Source: Pseudomonas sp. A-RE-19 (GTDB taxonomy: Bacteria; Pseudomonadota; Gammaproteobacteria; Pseudomonadales; Pseudomonadaceae). From it: a stretch of 64,000 bases of DNA. The notes beneath the pieces are model-generated. The model was given only the letters and a program-made list of their open reading frames with translations, did no database searches and had not been told where the DNA came from. The translations under genes and the position numbers were made by a program. Positions within the stretch are counted from its first letter, which is position 1; every line of letters begins with the position of its first letter. The stretch is from contig NZ_JAHBDQ010000006.1 of assembly GCF_019956555.1 (NCBI RefSeq), forward strand, positions 1 through 64,000, given 5' to 3'. Shown here piece after piece: positions 9,648 through 18,742 of the stretch.

Positions 9648-10236
9648 GTGCATTTCCTCCGCTGCCAACTGCCGTCGGCATCCTGTTTGCGCGAAGAACG
9701 TACTCATGGCTCAGGCAGATTGCCGGGCAAACCGTCTGCAGAAGAGCATTTACCTGAAGTAAGCGCTGCCTCCCGACATTCTTGCCTGGCATGTCGCCCG
9801 CAGGGTCGTTGCTGGATCTGAATTAAAACCCTCTGCTATCAATGGCATCGGGATCCACGTCCAGAAAAACCGATCTGCGAGCGGTGCGTAACGGTTCTGA
9901 ATCACTCAAGTGACAAAAAAATGTCGCCTCTAAACCGTCTCGCTTCCCTCCCCTCCAGCACTTCTTCGCCCTGTGTCAAAAAGTGAATGGAACTTTCCTA
10001 CAACCGGTAAAAACTCTTGGAGCCTCACAAAACAAAGGCTTTCAGATTGAACAATGTGCTGGATTTTTTAGAGCGCATAAGTTTTTTTCGGCATAAGCCT
10101 TATGAGAAATCCTTCTTAGCTTCGCCTCAGGATGTTCTTAGCTCTGTTGTAACAAGCGTGAGACGGATTCACTTAAAAATAACGTCAAATATTTGGCGAT
10201 TCACAAAGTACCATCAGGAATCAGGGAGAGGCATCC
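9648..10236. promoter_or_regulatory. Divergent promoter region between the adhesin and its secretion genes
   Basis: About 590 bases without a supported gene. The stretch 9850-10,230 is clearly more AT-rich than its surroundings. It includes an inverted repeat GACA-AAAAAAA-TGTC (9912-9925) and TGTCAAAAAGTGAA near 9974. In P. putida and P. fluorescens lap genes respond to FleQ and c-di-GMP; whether these motifs are FleQ sites cannot be decided by eye. No clear -35/-10 pair was found. Confidence 0.4.
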
Positions 10237-11595
10237 ATGCGCGTTTTAACCCCCCTCTGCAGCGCGATTTTGCTGGCCATGGCCTGCGCTTCTCAGGCAC
10301 AGGCGATGTCATTGACCGAGGCGATCCAGAGCACCATTGCGACCCACCCGGAATTGGCGTCGCGAGTTGATGCCCGGCTCTCGGCCGACGAGCAGATTAA
10401 AGTCGCCAAAGGGGGCTTTTATCCATCAGTGGATTTGAACGCCGGCTACGGGCGCGGCTACAGCGATAACACCACTACTCGGGCGCAGGGCAATCACCAC
10501 ACCGAAATCCTCACCTACACCCAATCGGAACTGCGTTTGCGGCAGATGCTGTTCGACGGTTTCAACACCTCCAACGAGGTGCAGCGCACCAAAGGCGTGG
10601 CCAACTCGCGAGCCTATTACGCTCAAGGCACCGCCCAGGATCTGGCCCTGCGCACCATCGAGGTGTACCTCGAAGTGCTCAAGCGCCGTGAACTGGTGAC
10701 CCTGGCCAAGAACAACCTGCAAGCCCACATGCGGGTCAATGATCAGATCAGCCTGCGTACCCAGCGCGGGGTTGGCAGCAACGCCGACTCCGATCAGTCC
10801 AACGCTCGCCGGGCACTGGCACAAAACAACCTCGACACCGCCGAAGTCGATCTGGCCGATGCCGAGGCGAATTTCTACAGTGTCGTGGGGCGCATGCCCG
10901 ATGAACTCGAAACGCCGCCGTCGACTCGCGGCGAGTTGCCCGCCACCCTGCCGGAAGCCCAGCAGAGCATGGTGGAAAACAACCCGTACCTGAAATCCGC
11001 CCAGGCTGACGTGCAATCGGCCGAGAGCCAGTACGAAGTCGCCAAGTCGCCGTTCTACCCGCGCTTCGACGCTGAAGCGGCAGTGGGCGCGAATAACAAT
11101 ATTCAGGGCGACGAAGGCCACGACAACGAATGGCGAGTGGGTGTGGTGATGAACTACAACCTGTTCCGCGGCGGCAGCGACAAGGCCCGGCTGGCCTCCG
11201 ATGCGCACCAGATCAACCAGGCGATGGACATCCGCAACAACGCCCTGCGTCAGCTCAACGAAAATATCCACCTGGCCTGGAATGCCATGGTCAACGCCAA
11301 GAAGCAAACCCCGACCGCCCGTGAATACGCCGAAACCACCACCCGCGTTCGGGCCGCGTATCAGGACCAGTTCGGCCTCGGTCAACGGACCCTGCTCGAC
11401 TTGCTCGACAGTGAAAACGAGCTCTACAACGCCAATCGCCGCTACACCGAAGTGCGCTACACCGAGGAGTTCTCGATGTACCGCGTGCTGGCGAACATGG
11501 GCCAGTTGCTGAGCAAACAAAGGGTGGTGCTGCCCGCCGATGCGATCGCCTCCACCGAAGTGAAAAACGAAGCTCGCTTGCCTGAACTGAAATGA
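10237..11595 (+). CDS. lapE: TolC-family outer membrane secretion channel (LapE type)
   Basis: A 452-residue outer membrane component of the type I system that exports the adjacent giant adhesin. A signal peptide (MRVLTPLCSAILLAMACASQAQA) is followed by two repeated outer-membrane-efflux domains with long helices and strand segments (about 30-215 and 235-430), the usual TolC fold. Typical motifs are YPSVDLNAGYGRGYSDN, LRQMLFDGFNTSNEVQ and the second-half equivalent YNLFRGGSDKARL. The length is normal for the family. GGGAGAGG lies eight bases before the start. It heads lapE-lapB-lapC on the plus strand, divergent from the adhesin gene. Confidence 0.92.
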   Translation: MRVLTPLCSAILLAMACASQAQAMSLTEAIQSTIATHPELASRVDARLSADEQIKVAKGGFYPSVDLNAGYGRGYSDNTTTRAQGNHHTEILTYTQSELRLRQMLFDGFNTSNEVQRTKGVANSRAYYAQGTAQDLALRTIEVYLEVLKRRELVTLAKNNLQAHMRVNDQISLRTQRGVGSNADSDQSNARRALAQNNLDTAEVDLADAEANFYSVVGRMPDELETPPSTRGELPATLPEAQQSMVENNPYLKSAQADVQSAESQYEVAKSPFYPRFDAEAAVGANNNIQGDEGHDNEWRVGVVMNYNLFRGGSDKARLASDAHQINQAMDIRNNALRQLNENIHLAWNAMVNAKKQTPTAREYAETTTRVRAAYQDQFGLGQRTLLDLLDSENELYNANRRYTEVRYTEEFSMYRVLANMGQLLSKQRVVLPADAIASTEVKNEARLPELK

Positions 11596-11606
11596 AGTAA
11601 CCCCGT

Positions 11607-11691
11607 GTAGGAGCTGTCGAAGGCTGCGATCTTTTGATCTTGATCTTTAAAAGCAAAATCAAAAGATCGCAGCCTTCGGCAGGTCCTACAC
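11607..11691. repeat. REP doublet between lapE and lapB
   Basis: GTAGGAGCTGTCGAAGGCTG and its inverse CAGCCTTCGGCAGGTCCTAC enclose a short spacer. A REP stem-loop inside an operon can affect mRNA stability between the two genes; that effect is inference. Confidence 0.9.
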
Positions 11692-11746
11692 AGGGAGATG
11701 TGTAGATATTCATGCCAATTGCCGTAGCTCAACAGGAGCGCTCATC

Positions 11747-13906
11747 GTGACCAGCATGGAAACCGGCAACACTGGCGTGGATCCGCGTCTAAACTTTGAT
11801 GACCCGCTTCTGGACGGTCTGTTGATCCTCTGCAAACTTCATGGCGCGGCGGTCAGTCGCGCCAGCCTGAGTGCCGGGCTGCCAATGGCACACCAACGCT
11901 TGAGCCTGGACCTGCTGCCGCGCGCAGCGGCCCGGGCCAGCTTGCAGGCGCGTGTGTTGCGCCGTGAGCTGGGGCAAATCTCCGCGCTCAACCTGCCTGT
12001 GATGCTGCTCCTCAACCATGGCCGCTGCGCGGTCTTGCGTCGCTTCGGCGATGACGGTCAGGCGCTGATTCTGCCGAGCGAAGCCGATGGCGGAGAACAA
12101 TGGGTCAGCACAGACGAGCTGGCCGCCAATTACAGCGGCCAGGCCTTGTTCGCCCGGCCGCGGCATGAACTCGAAGACTTGCGTGCACCGCTGGTGCCAC
12201 GAGTCGAAGCGTGGTTTCGCGACACATTGAAGTTGTCGAAGTGGCTGTACAGCGATGCGATTCTGGCGAGTTTTCTGATCAACCTGCTGGGGTTGATGGT
12301 GCCGCTGTTCGTGATGCAGACCTACGACCGGGTGGTGCCAAACCAGGCCACTTCAACCTTGTGGGTGCTGTCGATCGGCTTGCTGATCGGCACCGGGTTC
12401 GAACTGGTGCTGCGGGTGGTTCGCGCACACTTGCTGGACACCGCCGGGAAAAAAACCGACGTGATTCTTTCGGCGACCTTGTTCGAACGCATCACCGGCA
12501 TGGCAATGAAGGCGCGGCCCGCGACCATCGGCGGTTTCGCCCAGAGCATTCATGATTTTCAGGGCCTGCGGGAGTTTCTCACCGCCGTCACGCTGACCAG
12601 CCTGATCGACATGCCCTTCGCGGTGTTGATGCTGGTAGTGATCGGCCTGCTCGGCGGCTGGCTGGTGGTGATTCCACTGTTGGCCTTCCCCATCACGATC
12701 GTCTTTGCCATGGTGATTCAGGCACGTCTGCGCGACACCGTGCAGAAAAGTCTGAGCCTCGGCGCCGAACGCCAGGCCCTGCTGATCGAAACCCTCGGCG
12801 GCCTGGAAACCCTCAAGGCGTGCAGCGCCGAAAGCGAACGCCAGCACAAATGGGAAAGCACCCACGGCGCCCTCACCCGTCTCGATAGCCATGCGCGTAA
12901 CCTTTCGGCATTGGCCACCAATGGCACGCTGTTCATTCAGCAGTTCTCCGGCATGGCGACCATCGTCGCCGGGGTCTATAGCATCATCGCCGGCAACCTC
13001 AGCGTTGGTGCGCTGGTGGCCACCTACATGCTTGGCAGCCGTGTGCTCGCACCGCTGGGGCAGATCGCCGGGCTGATCACCCGTTACCAGCAAGCGCAAC
13101 TGACTATGAAAAGCACCGATGCGCTGATGTCGTTGCCGCAAGAACGCGACGCCAAACAGCGGCCGCTGGAGCGCACGCAATTGCAAGGCGCACTGGATGT
13201 CAGCGGCGTGACGTTTCACTACAACGGCCAGAATGCTCCGGCCCTGGCCAACGTCAGCTTCAGCATGAAACCTGGCGAACGGGTCGGCATCATCGGCCGC
13301 AGCGGTTCGGGCAAAAGCACATTGGCGCGGCTGGTGATGGGGTTCTATGCGCCGGAAGAAGGCCAGTTGCTGCTCGATGGCCTGGACCTGCGGCAACTGG
13401 ATGTCGCCGACCTGCGTCAACAGATCGGCTACGTCGCCCACGACCTGCCGTTGCTGGCCGGCAGCCTGCGCGACAACCTGACCCTCGGCGCACGCTACAT
13501 CAGCGATGCCCGGATGCTTGAAGTCGCCGAACTGACGGGCGTCACCGAGCTGGCTCGCCAACATCCCCAAGGCTTCGACCGGCCGGTGGGCGAACGCGGT
13601 CAGTTGTTGTCGGGCGGGCAACGGCAAGCGGTGTTGCTGGCGCGAGCCTTGTTGCTCGACCCGCCGATCATGCTGCTCGACGAACCCACCAGCGCCATGG
13701 ACAACAGCAGCGAAGACGTTCTGCGACAAAAACTCCACGGCTGGATTCAGGGCAAAACCCTGCTGTTGGTCACTCACCGCACCTCGATGCTCAGCCTGGT
13801 GGATCGCCTGGTGGTGCTGGACAACGGCCGGATCGTCGCCGACGGCCCGAAAGAAGCGGTCATCGATGCATTGCGCAAGGGCCGTGTCGGCTCTGCGACG
13901 GTTTAG
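11747..13906 (+). CDS. lapB: Type I secretion ABC exporter (LapB type)
   Basis: The 719-residue inner membrane ATPase of the adhesin exporter. Order: a C39-like domain (about 20-140) whose catalytic Cys position reads DGLLILC rather than DCG, so it is a non-cleaving C39-like domain; an ABC transmembrane domain (about 165-440, six spans beginning SDAILASFLINLLGLMVPLF); and an ATPase domain (about 480-710) with Walker A GRSGSGKST, signature LSGGQ, and Walker B IMLLDEP. GTG at 11747 is preferred over ATG at 11756 because AGGAG sits eight bases before the GTG. The stop is nine bases before lapC. Confidence 0.94.
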   Translation: MTSMETGNTGVDPRLNFDDPLLDGLLILCKLHGAAVSRASLSAGLPMAHQRLSLDLLPRAAARASLQARVLRRELGQISALNLPVMLLLNHGRCAVLRRFGDDGQALILPSEADGGEQWVSTDELAANYSGQALFARPRHELEDLRAPLVPRVEAWFRDTLKLSKWLYSDAILASFLINLLGLMVPLFVMQTYDRVVPNQATSTLWVLSIGLLIGTGFELVLRVVRAHLLDTAGKKTDVILSATLFERITGMAMKARPATIGGFAQSIHDFQGLREFLTAVTLTSLIDMPFAVLMLVVIGLLGGWLVVIPLLAFPITIVFAMVIQARLRDTVQKSLSLGAERQALLIETLGGLETLKACSAESERQHKWESTHGALTRLDSHARNLSALATNGTLFIQQFSGMATIVAGVYSIIAGNLSVGALVATYMLGSRVLAPLGQIAGLITRYQQAQLTMKSTDALMSLPQERDAKQRPLERTQLQGALDVSGVTFHYNGQNAPALANVSFSMKPGERVGIIGRSGSGKSTLARLVMGFYAPEEGQLLLDGLDLRQLDVADLRQQIGYVAHDLPLLAGSLRDNLTLGARYISDARMLEVAELTGVTELARQHPQGFDRPVGERGQLLSGGQRQAVLLARALLLDPPIMLLDEPTSAMDNSSEDVLRQKLHGWIQGKTLLLVTHRTSMLSLVDRLVVLDNGRIVADGPKEAVIDALRKGRVGSATV

Positions 13907-13915
13907 GAGTTGCCC

Positions 13916-15295
13916 ATGACTGGTTCATCGTCCGACGCGCCGCTCTCTAATTCGAAGCAACGGGGCTACTTCGGCAGCTTCAGCAAAAGCGCTGAAAGCG
14001 AGTTCATGCCGGAAACCGCCGGCGCCTCGTTGCAGGATTCGCCGCGCTGGTCGCGGATCACCGTGTGGCTGGCGGCGACGCTGCTGATCAGCGCGCTGCT
14101 CTGGGCCAAATTCGCCGTGTTGCAGGAAGTGACCATGGGCGAAGGCAAGGCGATTCCGTCGAGCAAGGTGCAGGTGATCCAGAACCTGGAGGGCGGCATT
14201 GTCACGGAGATTTTCGTGCGCGAAGGGCAAATGGTGAACAAGGGCGACACCTTGCTGCGCCTGGATGACACGCGTTTTCTGTCGAATAAAGGTGAAAGCG
14301 AAGCGGACCGGTATGCGCTGATCGCCCAGGTCGAACGGCTGTCTGCCGAAGCGGAAGGCCGGCCATTCAAGCTGTCCACGGAAGTGATTGCCAAAGCGCC
14401 GCAAGTGGCCGAGGACGAACGCTCGCTGTACGAACAACGTCAGCGCCGACTGGCCAGCGAACAGCGCACGCTGACCGAACAACTTCGGCAGAAGACCCAG
14501 GAGCTGGCGGAATTCCGCTCTAAACAAGGGCAGTTCAGTTCCAGCCTGGCGCTGCTGCAACAAGAGATGAACATGTCTGCGCCACTGGTGGGCACCGGGG
14601 CGGTTTCGCCGGTGGAAATCCTGCGGCTCAAACGCAGCGCGGTGGAAATCCGTGGCTCGCTGAACGCCACGACCCTGGCGATTCCCCGTGCCGAATCGGC
14701 GATCAATGAGATCAAAAGCAAGATCGACGAGTCTGAACAATCCTTCCGTTCGGACGCGGCGAAAGAGCTGAATGAGAAACGCACCGACCTGTCGAAAATC
14801 ACCGCTACGAGCATTGCCATCGACGACCGGGTGACGCGCACCACCGTGGTGTCGCCGGTTCACGGCATTATCAAAACGCTGAAGGTCAACACCATCGGCG
14901 GTGTGGTTCAGCCGGGCAGCGACATGGTGGAAATCGTTCCGCTGGAAGACAACCTGCTGATCGAAGCCAAGGTCCGCCCTCAAGACGTGGCGTTCCTGCA
15001 CCCGGGCCAGAAAGCCATGGTCAAGTTCAGCGCTTACGACTACACGATTTATGGAGGGTTGAGTGCGAAGCTGGAGCTGATCGGCGCCGACACCATCACT
15101 GATGACAAGGGCAACAGTTTTTATCTGATTCAAGTAAGGACCGACAAGAATCACCTGGGTGGGGATGTGAAACCGCTGCTGATCATTCCGGGGATGGTGG
15201 CGACGGTGGACATTATTACCGGGGAGAAAAGCGTGCTCGATTATTTGCTTAAACCGGTGTTGAAAGCGCGGACTGAGGCGATGCGGGAGCGGTAG
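13916..15295 (+). CDS. lapC: HlyD-family membrane fusion protein (LapC type)
   Basis: A 459-residue periplasmic adaptor that joins the LapB-type ATPase to the LapE-type channel. The cytoplasmic N-terminus is about 40 residues, with one membrane span near residues 43-65 (ITVWLAATLLISALLWAKF), then a biotinyl-lipoyl-like half (VQVIQNLEGGIVTEIFVREG), a long coiled coil of about 200 residues and a C-terminal beta domain (VRPQDVAFLHPGQKAMVKFS). This is the standard HlyD/PrtE type I adaptor layout and length. ATG at 13916 is preceded by AGGAG with six bases between; a TTG two codons earlier is not needed. Translationally close to lapB. Confidence 0.94.
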   Translation: MTGSSSDAPLSNSKQRGYFGSFSKSAESEFMPETAGASLQDSPRWSRITVWLAATLLISALLWAKFAVLQEVTMGEGKAIPSSKVQVIQNLEGGIVTEIFVREGQMVNKGDTLLRLDDTRFLSNKGESEADRYALIAQVERLSAEAEGRPFKLSTEVIAKAPQVAEDERSLYEQRQRRLASEQRTLTEQLRQKTQELAEFRSKQGQFSSSLALLQQEMNMSAPLVGTGAVSPVEILRLKRSAVEIRGSLNATTLAIPRAESAINEIKSKIDESEQSFRSDAAKELNEKRTDLSKITATSIAIDDRVTRTTVVSPVHGIIKTLKVNTIGGVVQPGSDMVEIVPLEDNLLIEAKVRPQDVAFLHPGQKAMVKFSAYDYTIYGGLSAKLELIGADTITDDKGNSFYLIQVRTDKNHLGGDVKPLLIIPGMVATVDIITGEKSVLDYLLKPVLKARTEAMRER

Positions 15296-15331
15296 TCTGC
15301 GGCGGGAATTTTCTGTGATTGATCTACCGCT

Positions 15332-15424
15332 ATCGCGAGCAGGCTCGCTCCCACAGGGATCTGCAGTGGTCACAAATTTTGTGTGCACTGGAGATCAACT
15401 GTGGGAGCGAGCCTGCTCGCGAAG
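15332..15424. repeat. REP doublet, GCGAGCAGGCTCGCTCCCAC type
   Basis: Inverted units TCGCGAGCAGGCTCGCTCCC (15,333) and GTGGGAGCGAGCCTGCTCGC (to 15,420) between the convergent lapC and DTW-domain genes. The same class recurs near 20,267 and, degenerate, near 32,606. Confidence 0.9.
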
Positions 15425-15443
15425 AGGCCCTCAAAAACAACGA

Positions 15444-16040
15444 CTATTTCGGCCCGTGATTGCGCAGAAAAGTCTCCTCCCCCATCGCCGCAATCTGCCC
15501 CTCGATCAACGCCTCGAATGGCTTCAACAACGGCTCAAAACTGACCGGTGACTCAAGCGCCTGCAACGCCTGCACAATCGCCTCCACCGTCGACAACGCC
15601 CCCGGCCCTGGAGCCTTGCGCAATCGATAACGCGACACCGCGCCCTCGGCCAGGGTCACTCTGGGCAACGCCGCCAACAATGGATTGAGGTGCAGCATTT
15701 TGCGCACCTTGCGCCAGGTGCCATCCGGGACCACCAGCAGCAGCGGCTCATCATTAGCGGTGTAGGCCTGCATCGGTTGCGCCTCCTCGCCGGGAAACAG
15801 CAACCGTGCCTGATAGCCCGGCTGATTCAACAGCGTCGGCAAATCCTCGAACACCTCGCCCACCATCAACTCGGCGTTATTCAACCCCAGCGCCGCCAAC
15901 CGCGCAGTGTTCAGCGCGTGGTTCACTTCGCTTGGATGCTGAAGCAGCAACACTCGAGTGCGACTGTCGAGGCTTGGTATCAACGGGCACAGGCAATGGG
16001 TTTGCGGGCGTAGACAGCGTGGGCATTGGATTCTGGACAT
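15444..16040 (-). CDS. DTW-domain tRNA-uridine aminocarboxypropyltransferase
   Basis: A 198-residue member of the DTW family. The E. coli homologue TapT (YfiP) transfers the 3-amino-3-carboxypropyl group of S-adenosylmethionine to U47 of certain tRNAs to give acp3U. Visible marks: an N-terminal zinc-type cluster with Cys6, Cys9, Cys16 and Cys18 (CPRCLRPQTHCLC), the conserved LLQHPSEVNHALNTARL segment, and the family motif DGTW at residues 106-109. The length is normal. The start has AAAGGA about ten bases upstream. It follows the gbuR-like regulator by 14 bases on the same strand but is functionally unrelated. Confidence 0.9.
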   Translation of the reverse strand: MSRIQCPRCLRPQTHCLCPLIPSLDSRTRVLLLQHPSEVNHALNTARLAALGLNNAELMVGEVFEDLPTLLNQPGYQARLLFPGEEAQPMQAYTANDEPLLLVVPDGTWRKVRKMLHLNPLLAALPRVTLAEGAVSRYRLRKAPGPGALSTVEAIVQALQALESPVSFEPLLKPFEALIEGQIAAMGEETFLRNHGPK

Positions 16041-16054
16041 TGCTGCTTTTTCCT

Positions 16055-16951
16055 TTAAGCGGCCTGATTGAGCTGCGCTTTAAGCAAGTCACGAAAGGTC
16101 TGGATCAGCGGTTCGCGGCTGCGGCCACGGCGCACGATCATCGAAAACGGCGCCTGATAACCAAACGTCGCCGGCAGTAGCACGCGTAAATCACCCTTGT
16201 CGGCCCAGGCCTGGGCGTAGTGTTCCGGCAGGTAACCGATGTAGGCGCCAGACAACACAAGAATCAACTGGGCTTCCATACTTTCCACGGTTGCCGCGCT
16301 GTGTTTGAAACCGTGGCGGGCCAGTTCGGCCTGGCTCCAATAACCGCGACCGACCATGCGCTGCTGGGTGATGACCTGCTCGGGGATGCGCCGCTCGCTA
16401 AACAGCGGATGACGACTGCTGCAATACAACCAGTGCTGCTCGCGGTAGAGCGGCATGTAGACCAGACCGCTCATGCGCGTGGAAAAGGCACCGATGGCCA
16501 GGTCGAGGCGGTTGTCCTGCACACCGAGTTGCAGTTCGTAGGGGCTCATGACCGACAGATGCAAATGCACCGCTGGATGTTCCTGACTGTAGGCGCCGAT
16601 GGCTTCGGCAAAGGGTAAGGCCTTGTCGCTGACGGTGGAGTCGATCACACCCAAGTTCAGGGTGCCGCGCAACTCGCCTTTGAGGGCGGCGGCGTATTGT
16701 TCGAAACCTTCAAGCTCCGCCAATAGGCGCAGGGTTTCCTGATGGAACAACTCGCCCTTGCTGGTCAGGCTGAAACCACCGCGACCGCGATGGCACAGCA
16801 CCAGGCCGAGTGCCGCTTCGAGCTGGCTCATGTAGGTGCTGATGGCCGAGGTCGAGAGGTTGAGCTCTTGCTGGGCGTTGGCAAACCCCTGATGGCGGAC
16901 CACGCTGACGAAGATGCGCAATAGTTTCAGGTCGGGTAAAGCGTTGGCCAT
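16055..16951 (-). CDS. gbuR: LysR-family regulator of the guanidinobutyrate locus (GbuR type)
   Basis: A 298-residue LysR regulator, with a winged HTH at about residues 5-65 (LLRIFVSVVRHQGFANAQQE, LSTSAISTYMSQLEAALG) and an effector-binding domain to the end. It is divergent from the guanidinobutyrase gene, as gbuR (PA1422) is from gbuA in P. aeruginosa, where it activates gbuA in response to 4-guanidinobutyrate. ATG at 16951 was chosen because LysR proteins start just before the LxxLRxF helix and GGAG lies five bases upstream; a longer frame to 17032 would add 27 residues without family support. Confidence 0.87.
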   Translation of the reverse strand: MANALPDLKLLRIFVSVVRHQGFANAQQELNLSTSAISTYMSQLEAALGLVLCHRGRGGFSLTSKGELFHQETLRLLAELEGFEQYAAALKGELRGTLNLGVIDSTVSDKALPFAEAIGAYSQEHPAVHLHLSVMSPYELQLGVQDNRLDLAIGAFSTRMSGLVYMPLYREQHWLYCSSRHPLFSERRIPEQVITQQRMVGRGYWSQAELARHGFKHSAATVESMEAQLILVLSGAYIGYLPEHYAQAWADKGDLRVLLPATFGYQAPFSMIVRRGRSREPLIQTFRDLLKAQLNQAA

Positions 16952-17020
16952 GGGGGCTCCAAATACCTGTCGAATTTCCAGCGGAATCCGCGTTGCCTGG
17001 ATTGCGGTTGCTGTGCAACC

Positions 17021-17104
17021 GATCGCGGGCAAGCCTCGCTCCTACAGGAAACGGTCTAGTACAGAACAGCGCTGCCCTTGTAGGAGCGAGGCTTGCCCGC
17101 GAAG
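17021..17104. repeat. REP doublet in the gbuR-gbuA intergenic region
   Basis: Inverted units GATCGCGGGCAAGCCTCGCT and AGGAGCGAGGCTTGCCCGCG sit 70 bases before gbuR's start and 200 before gbuA. The rest of this 354-base divergent region should hold both promoters; no clear sigma-70 boxes were recognised. Confidence 0.88.
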
Positions 17105-17305
17105 AGGCCCATCCAGACAGCACATCTCTCAAGGCAAGAAGTCTATCTCCCCCATCACCATTAGTTTAGAAGAATCTGAACTAAGTATTTGCCCGTAGCG
17201 ATTCTTCCCGGTCACTGCATTTCGCAGAATCGGCCCACAGCGGTGCCCGTCTCTCCCCGAGCGTGCCACCGACATAAATAAAACAACGACGATGAGGCCT
17301 TACCC

Positions 17306-18256
17306 GTGGACAAGATTCTTCACCAACCACTGGGCGGCAACGAAATGCCGCGCTTCGGCGGCATCGCCACCATGCTGCGACTCCCCCATTTGCCATCCGC
17401 TGCTGGCCTGGACGCTGCCTTTATCGGCATCCCGCTGGACATCGGCACTTCCCTGCGCCCCGGCACCCGTTTCGGGCCGCGTGAAATTCGCGCTGAATCG
17501 GTGATGATCCGCCCGTACAACATGGCCACCGGCGCCGCGCCGTTCGATTCGCTGTCGGTTGCCGACATCGGTGACGTGGCGATCAACACGTTCAACCTGC
17601 TGGACGCCGTGCGGATCATCGAAGAGGCTTACGACAATATCCTCGAACACGATGTAATCCCCCTGACCCTCGGCGGCGATCACACCATCACCCTGCCGAT
17701 CCTGCGTGCCATCCATAAAAAACACGGCAAAGTCGGCCTGGTGCACATCGACGCTCACGCCGATGTGAACGATCACATGTTCGGCGAGAAGATCGCCCAC
17801 GGCACCACCTTCCGTCGCGCTGTGGAAGAAGGCCTTCTGGATTGCGACCGCGTGGTGCAAATTGGCCTGCGCGCTCAGGGCTACACCGCTGATGACTTCA
17901 ACTGGAGCCGCAATCAAGGCTTCCGTGTGGTTCAGGCTGAAGAATGCTGGCACAAATCCCTGGCACCGCTGATGGCCGAAGTTCGCGAGAAAGTCGGCGG
18001 CGGTCCGGTGTACCTGAGTTTCGATATCGACGGTATCGACCCGGCCTGGGCACCTGGCACCGGCACCCCGGAAATCGGCGGTCTGACGACCATTCAGGCC
18101 ATCGAAATCGTGCGCGGCTGCCAAGGCCTCGACCTGGTCGGCTGCGATCTGGTAGAAGTCTCGCCAGCGTACGACACCACCGGCAACACCTCGCTGTTGG
18201 GCGCCAACCTGCTGTACGAAATGCTCTGCGTACTGCCGGGCGTGGTCCATCGCTGA
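17306..18256 (+). CDS. gbuA: Guanidinobutyrase (agmatinase/ureohydrolase family)
   Basis: A 316-residue manganese ureohydrolase expected to split 4-guanidinobutyrate into 4-aminobutyrate and urea, a step of the arginine dehydrogenase/transaminase route. All binuclear metal ligands are visible: His126 (GGDHT), Asp149, His151 and Asp153 (DAHAD), Asp240 and Asp242 (DIDGID). The N-terminus MDKILHQPLGGNEMPRFGG matches my memory of P. aeruginosa GbuA (319 residues), and the neighbours (LysR, NTF2-like, two transporters) are the same. GTG start at 17306 with TGAGG eight bases before. Agmatine or guanidinopropionate as substrate cannot be excluded from sequence. Confidence 0.92.
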   Translation: MDKILHQPLGGNEMPRFGGIATMLRLPHLPSAAGLDAAFIGIPLDIGTSLRPGTRFGPREIRAESVMIRPYNMATGAAPFDSLSVADIGDVAINTFNLLDAVRIIEEAYDNILEHDVIPLTLGGDHTITLPILRAIHKKHGKVGLVHIDAHADVNDHMFGEKIAHGTTFRRAVEEGLLDCDRVVQIGLRAQGYTADDFNWSRNQGFRVVQAEECWHKSLAPLMAEVREKVGGGPVYLSFDIDGIDPAWAPGTGTPEIGGLTTIQAIEIVRGCQGLDLVGCDLVEVSPAYDTTGNTSLLGANLLYEMLCVLPGVVHR

Positions 18257-18265
18257 GGATCGGTC

Positions 18266-18688
18266 ATGAACGAACGTGATCAGGTACTCAACGCCGCCGC
18301 CGAGCTGGTATCGGCCTTTGCCCGTAACGATCGCGAAGCCTACTTCGGCGCATTCAGCGCCGACGCCAGCTTCGTGTTCTACACCCTCGAGCAGCCCTTG
18401 CTGTCGCGCGATGCCTACCAGGCGTTGTGGGACATCTGGCGCGCCGAAGACGGCTTCGAGGTGCTGTCGTGCACCTCGAGCAACGCCTTCGTCAGCCTGC
18501 AGGGTGACGTGGCGATTTTCATCCATGACGTGGCCACTGAGCTGCTCATGCAAGGGGAGCAACACTTCAGCCAGGAGCGCGAGACGATTGTTTTCAAGAA
18601 ACAGCCGTCTGGCCAAGAACAACAAGGCCTATGGCTGGCCTGCCACGAACATTTGTCCGCCATGCCGGAAGGGCTGCCACCCCCTTAG
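18266..18688 (+). CDS. SnoaL/NTF2-like protein in the gbu operon (PA1420-like)
   Basis: A 140-residue cone-fold protein of the NTF2/SnoaL superfamily, with N-terminal helices (VLNAAAELVSAFARNDREAY), a core sheet (ASFVFYT, VAIFIHDVAT) and a C-terminal strand ending WLACHEHLS, typical of the DUF4440-like branch. The exact role is unknown. It starts ten bases after gbuA with GAGG upstream, so it is almost certainly cotranscribed. Its constant place between the ureohydrolase and the permease in Pseudomonas suggests a role in guanidino compound metabolism, which is inference. Confidence 0.82.
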   Translation: MNERDQVLNAAAELVSAFARNDREAYFGAFSADASFVFYTLEQPLLSRDAYQALWDIWRAEDGFEVLSCTSSNAFVSLQGDVAIFIHDVATELLMQGEQHFSQERETIVFKKQPSGQEQQGLWLACHEHLSAMPEGLPPP

Positions 18689-18742
18689 CCAAACAGGTGA
18701 CGCTCACGCACGATGAGCGCGCCTTTATGATCGGAGCAGATC

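Noticed and set aside
9912..9990. FleQ operator in the adhesin divergent region
   Set aside because: The motifs found (GACA-N7-TGTC and TGTCAAAAAGTGAA) do not clearly match the GTCAATAAATTGAC-type consensus, so no site is annotated.
10426..11520. Minus-strand 364-codon frame inside lapE, and similar frames inside lapB, lapC, tadA and the SSS gene
   Set aside because: Fully contained in well-supported genes, His/Gln/Val-rich composition typical of reverse-frame translation.
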